DNA from: Salsipaludibacter sp963735045
GTDB lineage: Bacteria > Actinomycetota > Nitriliruptoria > Nitriliruptorales > Nitriliruptoraceae
Direction of reading: 5' to 3'
Assembly (NCBI GenBank): GCA_963735045.1
Contig: CAVTIZ010000002.1
Span: 682,001-746,000, forward strand
DNA: 64,000 nucleotides
Positions 27,539 through 34,325 of the stretch are shown here, piece after piece; position 1 is the stretch's first letter; each line of letters starts with the position of its first letter. Both the position numbers and the translations under genes were made by a program. The notes under the pieces are model-generated. The model saw only the letters and a list, made by a program, of their open reading frames with translations. It had not been told where the DNA came from and did no database searches.

Positions 27539-28354
27539 GTGTCGGCTCCCAACGCGTCCACCCGGCACCCCCGGGTCCGGACCCGTGCGAGTTCACGCCG
27601 GCTGGTGCTGGGCCTGCTGGCCGGCGCCCTGGTGCTGTCGGCATGCCGGATGGACGTCGACACCCGCGTCGAGGTCGACCAGACCGGGGGTGGGGTGCTG
27701 GCCGTGGACGTGCGGCTCGACGACGACCTGTGGGACCGGATCACCGCGACCGGCTTCGACCCGACGCCCAGCGGGGTGACCGGCTGGCAGGTCGCCACCA
27801 GCGAGGTCGACGGTGGTCGGCTGGTCACGATGGCCACGTCCTTCACCGACCCCGTCCAGTTGCAGGACCGGGTCGCCGCCCTGCAGGAGGGCCTGGACGA
27901 CGAGGACCCGGGTCTGGTCGAGGCCATCGACCTCGTCGTGGGCCCGGACGGCTCCACCACCATCGACGCCGTCGTGGGGCTGCGCCTGCCGTCGTCGACC
28001 GGCGTCGAGGGGGCTGGGTTCGCCGACGGCGAGGACCTCGCGGTCCTGGCCGCCGACCCGGAGCGGCTGGCCGCGACCTTCACGGTGGTCCTGCCGGGCC
28101 CGGTCGTGGACCACAATGCCGACACCGCGGACGGGTCGACCCTGCGGTGGCGGCTCCCGCCCGGCGACGAGGTCCGGGCCCGGGCGACGGCCGGGCCCCC
28201 GGACGCGCTGGGCTCGTGGGTGGTGCCGGCCATCGCCACCGGGCTGCTGGTGCTGGTCGTGGTGGTCGGCGTGGTGGTGTTGCGACGCCGTCGGCGCGAT
28301 CGCCGTCGTGCCCCGCACGGTCGGGTCGAGCGGCTGACGCGCTGGTCGCCCTGA
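27539..28354 (+). CDS. Lipoprotein with C-terminal transmembrane helix
   Basis: 271 residues. Twin basic residues and a hydrophobic stretch end in the lipobox VLSAC (Cys near 37), then an extracytoplasmic, mostly beta domain beginning MDVDTRVEVDQTGGG, and a C-terminal helix (WVVPAIATGLLVLVVVVGVVVL) followed by a very Arg-rich tail. This arrangement resembles the DUF3153/LppM-like actinobacterial lipoproteins, but I only infer that. GTG 27539 has GAGG upstream and TATCGT (27474-27479) further upstream. It is divergent from mrp. Confidence 0.65.
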   Translation: MSAPNASTRHPRVRTRASSRRLVLGLLAGALVLSACRMDVDTRVEVDQTGGGVLAVDVRLDDDLWDRITATGFDPTPSGVTGWQVATSEVDGGRLVTMATSFTDPVQLQDRVAALQEGLDDEDPGLVEAIDLVVGPDGSTTIDAVVGLRLPSSTGVEGAGFADGEDLAVLAADPERLAATFTVVLPGPVVDHNADTADGSTLRWRLPPGDEVRARATAGPPDALGSWVVPAIATGLLVLVVVVGVVVLRRRRRDRRRAPHGRVERLTRWSP

Positions 28355-28372
28355 CGTCGGCCCCGTCCGGGG

Positions 28373-29146
28373 TCAGCCCTGGAGGGTGAGCTCGACCATC
28401 GTGCAGTCGGTGCGCCACCGGTCCGCGGCCTGCACGCCGTCGCTGGCGTTGAGCCGGTTGGCCAGGCCCAGGGTCGCGATCTCGTCGAACTCGTCGCTGT
28501 CGGACTCCACGACCCGGACGTCGGCCCGCATCGTCCCCAACGACGCCCGGACGTCCTTGGACTTCACGACCACGTCGACGGCCGACACGGCCTCGAGGTT
28601 GGGCAGCTGCTGTTCCTCGCCACCCTTGATCACGAACAGGCGACGACCCTTCTGGACGTACCACATGGGCCGGGTGGCGGTCCCGCCTCCCGGCTGGGGG
28701 ATCGTGACCCAGGCGATCGAACCCTTCTTGAGCGCCACCTCGGCGGCGTCACCCACCACGCCGAGTGCGGTGGCGGACTGTTCGGCATCGATGTAGACCG
28801 GGACCCGCCCGGCCTCCTCGCCGTCGACCAGGAAGACCAACTGGTGCTCGTCGGGCGACGAGATCTCGATGGCGGTCCGGATGGTGTCGCGGAACAGGTC
28901 CTCGAACATCTCCCCCCGGAGTTCGACGAACGCCCACGGGCGCTGCCACACGACGACGTCGTCGGGATCCAGCAGCAGGATCGACTCCTCGTAGGTCCCC
29001 TGGGCGGCCTGGTAGACCCGGTGCACGTGGAACGGGCGGGTGGAGCCGGGCAGCTCGCCGGTGACCTTGAGCAGGGGGTCCGGGAGGCCTTCGCTGTCGA
29101 AGGTCTGGGCATCGAAGGCCATCGCGGACAGCAGTTCGATCGTCAT
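28373..29146 (-). CDS. Conserved-looking protein of unknown function
   Basis: 257 residues, soluble, with no signal peptide. ATG 29146 is preceded by AAAGGG. The N-terminal half is rich in beta-strand patterns (FHVHRVYQAAQG, ESILLLDPDDVVVWQRPW) and the C-terminal half has RPMWYVQKGRRLFVIKGGEEQ, faintly reminiscent of flavin-binding split-barrel proteins; I do not regard that as enough for a name. Codon use is normal for the window, so the gene is probably real. It is convergent with the upstream lipoprotein gene and divergent from the PHP gene. Confidence 0.6.
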   Translation of the reverse strand: MTIELLSAMAFDAQTFDSEGLPDPLLKVTGELPGSTRPFHVHRVYQAAQGTYEESILLLDPDDVVVWQRPWAFVELRGEMFEDLFRDTIRTAIEISSPDEHQLVFLVDGEEAGRVPVYIDAEQSATALGVVGDAAEVALKKGSIAWVTIPQPGGGTATRPMWYVQKGRRLFVIKGGEEQQLPNLEAVSAVDVVVKSKDVRASLGTMRADVRVVESDSDEFDEIATLGLANRLNASDGVQAADRWRTDCTMVELTLQG

Positions 29147-29234
29147 TCGACCGGCCCTTTCGGGTGGCGTGGCTGGCGGGTCGTCGGTGGGGCGCGAGGG
29201 TAGTCCGCAGTGGCTGTGGTGGTTCGCCGGGCGA

Positions 29235-29240
29235 TAGCGT
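29235..29240 (+). promoter_or_regulatory. Candidate -10 element (TAGCGT) for the PHP gene
   Basis: TAGCGT lies 45 nt before the GTG at 29286. Confidence 0.4.
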
Positions 29241-29285
29241 GGCCGCGCCCCGACCCGTTCCGTCGACCCCGTCCGTGAGGTCCCC

Positions 29286-30122
29286 GTGCCCGGCTTCGAC
29301 CTGCACACGCACTCCACCGCCAGCGACGGCACCACCAGCGTCGCCGACAACGTCGCCCGTGCCCGCCACCTCGGGCTCGAGGGCATCGCCGTGACCGACC
29401 ACGACACCATGGCGGCGACCGCCACGGCCCAGGCGCTCGCTGGCGACGACCTGGAGGTGGTGCCCGGCACGGAGTTCTCCGCGGAGCTCGATGCGACGTC
29501 GGTGCACGTGCTCGGCCTGTGGACCGCTCCCGACGACGCGGCCCTGTCCGCCGAGATGGATCGCCTGCGCAACGAGCGGTTGCGGCGGGCCGAGGACATC
29601 GTGGCGAAGTTCCACGACCTGGGGATCCCGGTGTCCATGGACCGGGTGCACGAACTCGCCGGCCAGGCCCCGATCGGCCGCCCCCACGTCGCGGCCGCCG
29701 TGGTCGAGACGGGGGCGGTGGCCACCACCCAACAGGTGTTCGACGACTACCTGGCCGATGGCGGCCCGGCCAACGTCCCCAAGCACGCCGTCGACCCGGT
29801 CCGGGCGGTCGAGTTGCTGATCGGTGCCGGTGGGGTCGCGGTCCTGGCCCACCCCGGCCTGTTCGGGAGCCGGACCGGTGAGGTGATGGACGATGCGGTC
29901 GTCGAGGCCATGGTGGCGGCGGGCATGGTCGGCATCGAGGCCGACCACCCCGACCACACCCCCGAGCAGCGCCGGCGCTACCGCGACCTGGCCGTGGCCC
30001 TCGACCTGGTGGTGACGGCCGGTTCGGACTACCACGGCGCCGCCAAGGACCAGGACCTGGGGGCCGCCACCGTCGGCCGCGACGTCGTCGAGCACCTGCG
30101 GGCCCGCCGTCCCATCGCCTGA
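29286..30122 (+). CDS. PHP-domain phosphoesterase (nucleoside bisphosphate phosphatase / RNase AM-like)
   Basis: 278 residues. PHP metal ligands are evident: DLHTHSTASDGT at the N-terminus, VTDHDT, the Glu in VVPGTEFS, GRPHVA, LAHPG and GSDYHG. This is the TrpH/YciV-type subfamily, whose members hydrolyse 3',5'-nucleoside bisphosphates or short RNA 5' ends using a trinuclear metal site. The start GTG has GTGAGG upstream. A strong hairpin follows the stop. The exact substrate is assigned by family only. Confidence 0.82.
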   Translation: MPGFDLHTHSTASDGTTSVADNVARARHLGLEGIAVTDHDTMAATATAQALAGDDLEVVPGTEFSAELDATSVHVLGLWTAPDDAALSAEMDRLRNERLRRAEDIVAKFHDLGIPVSMDRVHELAGQAPIGRPHVAAAVVETGAVATTQQVFDDYLADGGPANVPKHAVDPVRAVELLIGAGGVAVLAHPGLFGSRTGEVMDDAVVEAMVAAGMVGIEADHPDHTPEQRRRYRDLAVALDLVVTAGSDYHGAAKDQDLGAATVGRDVVEHLRARRPIA

Positions 30123-30170
30123 CGGGCCGGGCGCGCTCGCACCATCGCGGTGAGCGGCTTCCGGTGGGCC

Positions 30171-30206
30171 CACGGGGGCCCCGCGTTGGTCGATGGGGAC
30201 CCCGTG
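30171..30206 (+). terminator. Hairpin downstream of the PHP gene
   Basis: A 12-bp stem with one mismatch (30171-30182 with 30195-30206) around a 12-nt loop, 48 bp after the stop codon and before the next promoter. No T-tract, as in the phnD hairpin. Probably a terminator. Confidence 0.5.
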
Positions 30207-30247
30207 AGGCGCCGTCCGTGGCCGCCCCGGCGGGGTGTGGCAACCTG

Positions 30248-30253
30248 TAGAGT
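30248..30253 (+). promoter_or_regulatory. Candidate -10 element (TAGAGT) for the FHA-LuxR gene
   Basis: TAGAGT sits just after the PHP hairpin and about 100 nt before the GTG start at 30355, implying a long leader if used. Confidence 0.3.
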
Positions 30254-30354
30254 TGGAGCCGATCCGGCGGGGCGGGACCGCCCCGGCCATCCCGTGGCCG
30301 ACCTCGGCGCAGACGTCCGAGGGCGAATCCCGGGGACCTGACCAGGAGCCGACC

Positions 30355-30942
30355 GTGTCCGACGTCCCACCTGTCCGCAAGGCCAGCAAGATCGTTCCCG
30401 TCCCGACGATCCACTTCAGCGACGGGCCGCTGGCCGGCACCGTCATCCGGCTGGACCAGGACGAGGCCACGCTCGGACGTCGCAGCGACAACGCCTACGT
30501 GGTCAGCGACCCCCGCATCTCCCGGGTCCACGCCTCGGTGCGCAAGGAGGCGGGCGCGGTCATCATCACCGACCTCGGCTCGTCCGGCGGGACCTCGGTC
30601 AACGATGAGGACCTGTCGGGTCCGACCGTGCTCGAGCACGGCGACAAGGTCGCGTTCGGCCCGCTCAGCGGGGTCTTCGAGGACCCCGCCGCGGCCTCCA
30701 TGGGCGAAGAGACCACCGAGGTCCTGGAGGTCCCGCAGGTCGAGACCGGCCCCCACCTGTCGCCGCGCCAGCAGCAGGTCCTGGAGCTGATGGCCGAGGG
30801 CATGACCAACGCCGAGATCGGCGACCAGCTCGGGGTGACCGAGCGGACCGTCAAGGCCTACGCCCAGGAGCTCTACGACAAGCTCGGCGTCCGCAACCGC
30901 GCCGGCGCCGTCGCCGAAGCCGCCAAGCTCGGCCTCCTGTGA
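30355..30942 (+). CDS. FHA domain-LuxR-type HTH transcriptional regulator
   Basis: 195 residues. The N-terminal FHA domain (about 15-110) has the phosphothreonine-recognition residues: TLGRRSDN, ISRVHAS and LGSSGGTSVN. The C-terminal LuxR/NarL HTH (about 133-193) reads LSPRQQQVLELMAEGMTNAEIGDQLGVTERTVKAY. There is no receiver domain; the FHA module takes its place, so DNA binding may be controlled by Ser/Thr kinase-dependent partners rather than by a histidine kinase. CAGGAG precedes the GTG start. No kinase gene is in the window. Targets are unknown. Confidence 0.88.
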   Translation: MSDVPPVRKASKIVPVPTIHFSDGPLAGTVIRLDQDEATLGRRSDNAYVVSDPRISRVHASVRKEAGAVIITDLGSSGGTSVNDEDLSGPTVLEHGDKVAFGPLSGVFEDPAAASMGEETTEVLEVPQVETGPHLSPRQQQVLELMAEGMTNAEIGDQLGVTERTVKAYAQELYDKLGVRNRAGAVAEAAKLGLL

Positions 30943-31129
30943 CCCCTCCCCGGGTCCCCTGCCCGCTGACCCACACCCGGCTCCGCCGTCGCCCCCTCCG
31001 CGCGCCCGGCCCCTCGTCGGCCCCTCCGCACAGCCGGCTCCCCAGCACGCCTGTCGGGTGTCTTGCCGCCGGGATGTCGGTCGTTTCGCACACGGTGGGC
31101 GTGGTGACGGCGAGGATGGAGGGGGGAAC

Positions 31130-31135
31130 TAGCCT
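31130..31135 (+). promoter_or_regulatory. Candidate -10 element (TAGCCT) for the HerA-like gene
   Basis: TAGCCT lies 26 nt upstream of ATG 31162. Confidence 0.3.
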
Positions 31136-31161
31136 GTCCGGAATGGTCGACAGGACATGGC

Positions 31162-32807
31162 ATGGCTGACGGGGAGCTGCAGGCGGCGCTGGCGGACGGG
31201 TACGGGTTCGAGGAGCGGTCGATCACGTTCGGGCGGCCGCTGGCCGGCGACCTGGGGTCCACGGTCAACACGGTCACGGTGCGGGCGCCGTTGACGTCGT
31301 TGAACAAGCACGGGCTGATCGCGGGTGCGACCGGAACCGGCAAGACCACGTCGTTGCAGGTCATGGCCGAGGAGTTGTCCGCAGCCGGCGTGCCGGTGTT
31401 CCTGGCCGACCTCAAGGGCGACCTCACCGGGCTGGCGATCCCCTCGGGCGGTCACCCGAAGATCGACCAACGCATGGCGGGCATGGACCTGCCGTGGGCA
31501 GCCGAGTCGTTCCCGGTCGAACTGCTGTCGATCTCGGGCGACATCGGGTCGGCGTTGCGGGTGCCGGTGGTCGAGTTCGGGCCGCTCCTGCTGGCCAAGG
31601 TGATGGACTGCAGCGACACCCAGGCGTCGGTGCTGTCGGTGCTGTTCAAGTTCGCCGACGAACAGGGCCTCGCCCTGGTCGACCTGGTGGACCTGGTCGA
31701 CGTCATCAAGTACCTCACCAGCGACGAGGGCAAGCAGGTCCAGGCCGCCTACGGCGGGATGGCGACGTCGACCCTCAACGTGTTGTTGCGCAAGGCGATG
31801 GAGCTCGAGACCCAGGGGGCCGAGCGCTTCTTCGGCGAGCCCGTCTTCGACGTGGACGACCTGACGCGCACCCGCGACGGTCGCGGCGTCATCTCGATCA
31901 TGAACCTCACCGACATGCGGGACAGGCCCAAGATCTTCTCGACCTTCATGATGTGGCTGCTGGCCGAGCTGTACGAGACGGCTCCCGAGGTCGGCGATCC
32001 CGACCAGCCGGTGCTGGCCTTCTTCTTCGACGAGGCCCACCTGTTGTTCGACGACGCCTCCGAGGCGATGCTGGACGCGGTCGAGATGACCGTGAGGATG
32101 ATCCGGTCCAAGGGCATCGGCGTGTTCTTCGTGACCCAGAACCCGACCGACCTCCCCGACGGCGTGCTCGCCCAGCTCGGCAACCGGGTCCAGCACGCGT
32201 TGCGGGCCTTCACGCCCAACGACAAGAAGGCGCTGGCCGACACCGCCGACACCTTTCCGACCACCGATCACTACGACGTCCGTGCGACGTTGCAGGGACT
32301 GGGCACCGGCGAGGCGCTGATCACCGTGCTGGACCCCGACGGGTCGCCGACCCCGACCGTGGCCACGCGGATGGTCGCGCCCCGCTCGACGATGGATCCG
32401 GTCGACGGCGAGCAGACCCAACAGGTCGCCGCGCAGGGTGACCTCGGCGACAAGTACGCCGAGGAGCTGGACCGCGAGTCCGCCCGCGAGGTCCTGGCCG
32501 CGCGCCTGGAACGGACCGCTCCGGCAGGCCCCGACGCCGACATGCCCGACGCCGACACTCCTGGCGACGGCGCCCCCGAGCCCCCGGCGTCCGAGCCCCC
32601 GGCGTCCGAGCCCCCGGCGTCCGAGCCCCCGGCGTCCGAGCCCGAGCCGGGTCCGAGCCCGAGCCGGGCGAGCCGTGGCTGTCGTCATCCGGCTGGGGCA
32701 CCATCGAGGACATCGCCGCGGCGGTCACCCCGCACGGCAACAAGACCCTGGTCCGCCGCGGTGTCAAGATGCTGCGTGGCGTGCTCGGCACGCGCCGACG
32801 CGGGTGA
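31162..32807 (+). CDS. HerA-like ATPase (DUF853), C-terminal frame shifted by a 17-bp duplication
   Basis: Walker A is GATGTGKTTS (about 54-63) and Walker B is LAFFFDEAH, with FFVTQNPTDLPD and TPNDKKAL typical of the DUF853 helicase-HerA-like family, ring ATPases linked to DNA processing. After a Pro/Ala/Ser/Glu repeat the conserved tail (WGTIEDIAAAV ... MLRGVLGTRRRG) is found in another frame, ending at TGA 32805-32807. A perfect 17-bp tandem duplication at 32635-32668 accounts exactly for the shift. As the sequence stands translation would instead run to 33144 with an unrelated Arg-rich tail. The GTGA overlap of the following small gene with TGA 32807 supports the unshifted frame as ancestral. 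Confidence 0.8.
32581..32640. repeat. 15-bp tandem repeat, four copies, encoding PPASE
   Basis: Four perfect copies of cccccggcgtccgag encode Pro-Pro-Ala-Ser-Glu repeats in the linker before the HerA-like C-terminus. The 17-bp duplication begins within the last copy. Confidence 0.9.
32635..32668. repeat. 17-bp perfect tandem duplication (frameshifting)
   Basis: tccgagcccgagccggg occurs at 32635-32651 and again at 32652-32668. Removing one copy restores the frame Ala-Ser-Glu-Pro-Glu-Pro-Gly-Glu-Pro-Trp into the conserved HerA-like tail. The length is not a multiple of three. Confidence 0.92.
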
Positions 32808-33001
32808 CGAGGCCCCGCGTCCTCGCCGTCGTGCTGGTCGTGGCGACCTGGGGGGTCGGCTACCTCGTCGGGTGGATGCTGTCGGGCTCGGCCACGGTCG
32901 GTGTCGTGGTCGCCTCGGCCCTGCTGGTGGTGGACGCCCTGGTGGTGGGTGTGCTGCGCCGTTACGGCCATCGTCGGCGAGGACCCACGGGGCCACGCTG
33001 A
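32804..33001 (+). CDS. Small two-helix membrane protein
   Basis: 65 residues. Two hydrophobic helices (VLAVVLVVATWGVGYLVGW and VGVVVASALLVVDALVVGVL) in a hairpin, followed by a basic tail. The GTG start overlaps the ancestral stop of the HerA-like gene as GTGA, a coupling seen throughout this window. No family recognised. It probably belongs to the HerA-like gene's operon; whether it is still efficiently translated depends on whether the upstream frameshift is real. Confidence 0.55.
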   Translation: MTRPRVLAVVLVVATWGVGYLVGWMLSGSATVGVVVASALLVVDALVVGVLRRYGHRRRGPTGPR

Positions 33002-33095
33002 CCCCCGCCCGATCCCGTCGCGGGCGTCGGGCTGCGGGCCGACGGCCACCTCCACCTGACGCGGTCGTCAGGTGGTGGGCGGCGAGTCCAACCCA

Positions 33096-33101
33096 TAGTG
33101 T
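33096..33101 (+). promoter_or_regulatory. Candidate -10 element (TAGTGT) for parA
   Basis: TAGTGT lies 39 nt before ATG 33141, in a slightly AT-richer spot. Confidence 0.3.
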
Positions 33102-33140
33102 GCGCGGGACCGGAACCACCTCCGTCCCCCGGGAACCACC

Positions 33141-33971
33141 ATGACCGCCACCGTGCGCGCGATCGCCAACCAGAAGGGCGGCGTCGGCAAGACCACGACC
33201 GTCCAGTCGCTGGCTGCCGCGTTGTCCGAGCTCGGTCGTGCCGTACTGGTCGTGGACAGCGACCCCCAGGGTTCCCTGACCTTCTCGTTGGGGTTCGAGC
33301 CCGACGAGCTCGATCCGAGCCTCAACGACGTCGTGACGGGCCGGGCGTCGCTGGTCGACACCATCCTGCAGCACGAGGAGGTCGACCTGGTCCCGGCCAA
33401 CATCGACCTCGCCGGTGCCGAGGTCACCCTGCTGTCGCGGACCGGTCGCGAGTACCTGCTGCGCGGCGAACTGGCCGACCTGCTGGACTCCTACGACGAC
33501 GTCCTCATCGACTGCTCGCCGTCGCTGGGGGTGCTGACGATCAATGCCCTGACCGCCGCCGACGAGGTGCTGATCCCCGTCCAGTGCGAGACGCTGTCCC
33601 ACCGGGGCGTGGCCCAGTTGCTGGAGACCATCGACGACGTGCGGCGCCTGACCAACCGCTCGTTGACGCCACGTGGGATCATCGCCACGATGTTCGACGG
33701 ACGCACCAACCACGCTCGCGCGGTGCTGTCCGACCTGCTGGCCCGCTACGACCTGCCGCTGGTGGGCGCCCCGGTCCGCAAGTCGGTGCGCTTCGCCGAG
33801 GCCCCCGCCGCCGGCGAGAGCCTGCTGGCCCGTGGCACGCAGGTTCCCGGGGCGGCCGCGTACCGGATCATCGCCCGGGAACTCGCCGACGAGCCGGTGA
33901 CCGAGGACCTGTGGGAGCGGGCCCGCTGGACCCCGGCCGAGCGCGACGCCGTGCTGGGTGTGGTGGGCTGA
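33141..33971 (+). CDS. ParA-family ATPase
   Basis: 276 residues. Deviant Walker A KGGVGKTTT at residues 12-20, switch I VVDSDPQGS and Walker B VLIDCSPSLG. The C-terminal VGAPVRKSVRFAEAPAAGES matches chromosome ParA/Soj proteins. No parB accompanies it. It resembles the mycobacterial Rv3213c-type ParA that sits beside an rhlE helicase gene rather than the replication-origin parA. Role in partitioning or positioning other cargo is open. The stop shares one base with the next start (TGATG). Confidence 0.85.
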   Translation: MTATVRAIANQKGGVGKTTTVQSLAAALSELGRAVLVVDSDPQGSLTFSLGFEPDELDPSLNDVVTGRASLVDTILQHEEVDLVPANIDLAGAEVTLLSRTGREYLLRGELADLLDSYDDVLIDCSPSLGVLTINALTAADEVLIPVQCETLSHRGVAQLLETIDDVRRLTNRSLTPRGIIATMFDGRTNHARAVLSDLLARYDLPLVGAPVRKSVRFAEAPAAGESLLARGTQVPGAAAYRIIARELADEPVTEDLWERARWTPAERDAVLGVVG

Positions 33972-34309
33972 TGGTCGACGCGCCGCGGGGCCGCACCTCG
34001 CCGACCTTCGACCGCGTGGACCGCACGCGGCGGTCCGGCCACGGGCAGGACGCCAGTGGCAAGGAGGCGCTGTTCTCGACCGCGCCGACGTCGGCTCCGC
34101 CCCGACCGTTCGAGGTCACCTGTCGGACCTGTCGGGTCCGCACGGCGCTCGACCTGTCGTCGGTGGTGCCGCTGTTGCGGCCGCCGTTCTTCTACAACCC
34201 CGTCCGCGGGTCGCTGTGGACGCGGTGTCCGCACTGCGGCGAACGCGCCTGGCTCGACTGGGGCCTGGGCCAGGCCATCCGCGCGCTGCTCGGTCGCACG
34301 CGCGGCTGA
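33971..34309 (+). CDS. Zinc-ribbon protein coupled to parA
   Basis: 112 residues. A polar, probably disordered N-terminus (about 1-45) precedes two CxxC knuckles (CRTCRV and CPHCGE) separated by about 40 residues, a probable zinc ribbon. Between them is a hydrophobic patch LRPPFFYNPVRGS. No named family. The ATG overlaps the parA stop by one base, so it is cotranslated with ParA, and it is convergent with the DEAD-box helicase. A similar three-gene order (helicase, small protein, ParA) exists around Rv3211-Rv3213c. Confidence 0.65.
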   Translation: MVDAPRGRTSPTFDRVDRTRRSGHGQDASGKEALFSTAPTSAPPRPFEVTCRTCRVRTALDLSSVVPLLRPPFFYNPVRGSLWTRCPHCGERAWLDWGLGQAIRALLGRTRG

Positions 34310-34325
34310 CCGACCCGGTCCGGGT

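Noticed and set aside
32808..33144. Arg-rich C-terminal extension of the HerA-like protein as written
   Set aside because: No homology, frame is off relative to the conserved tail, and the 17-bp duplication explains it.
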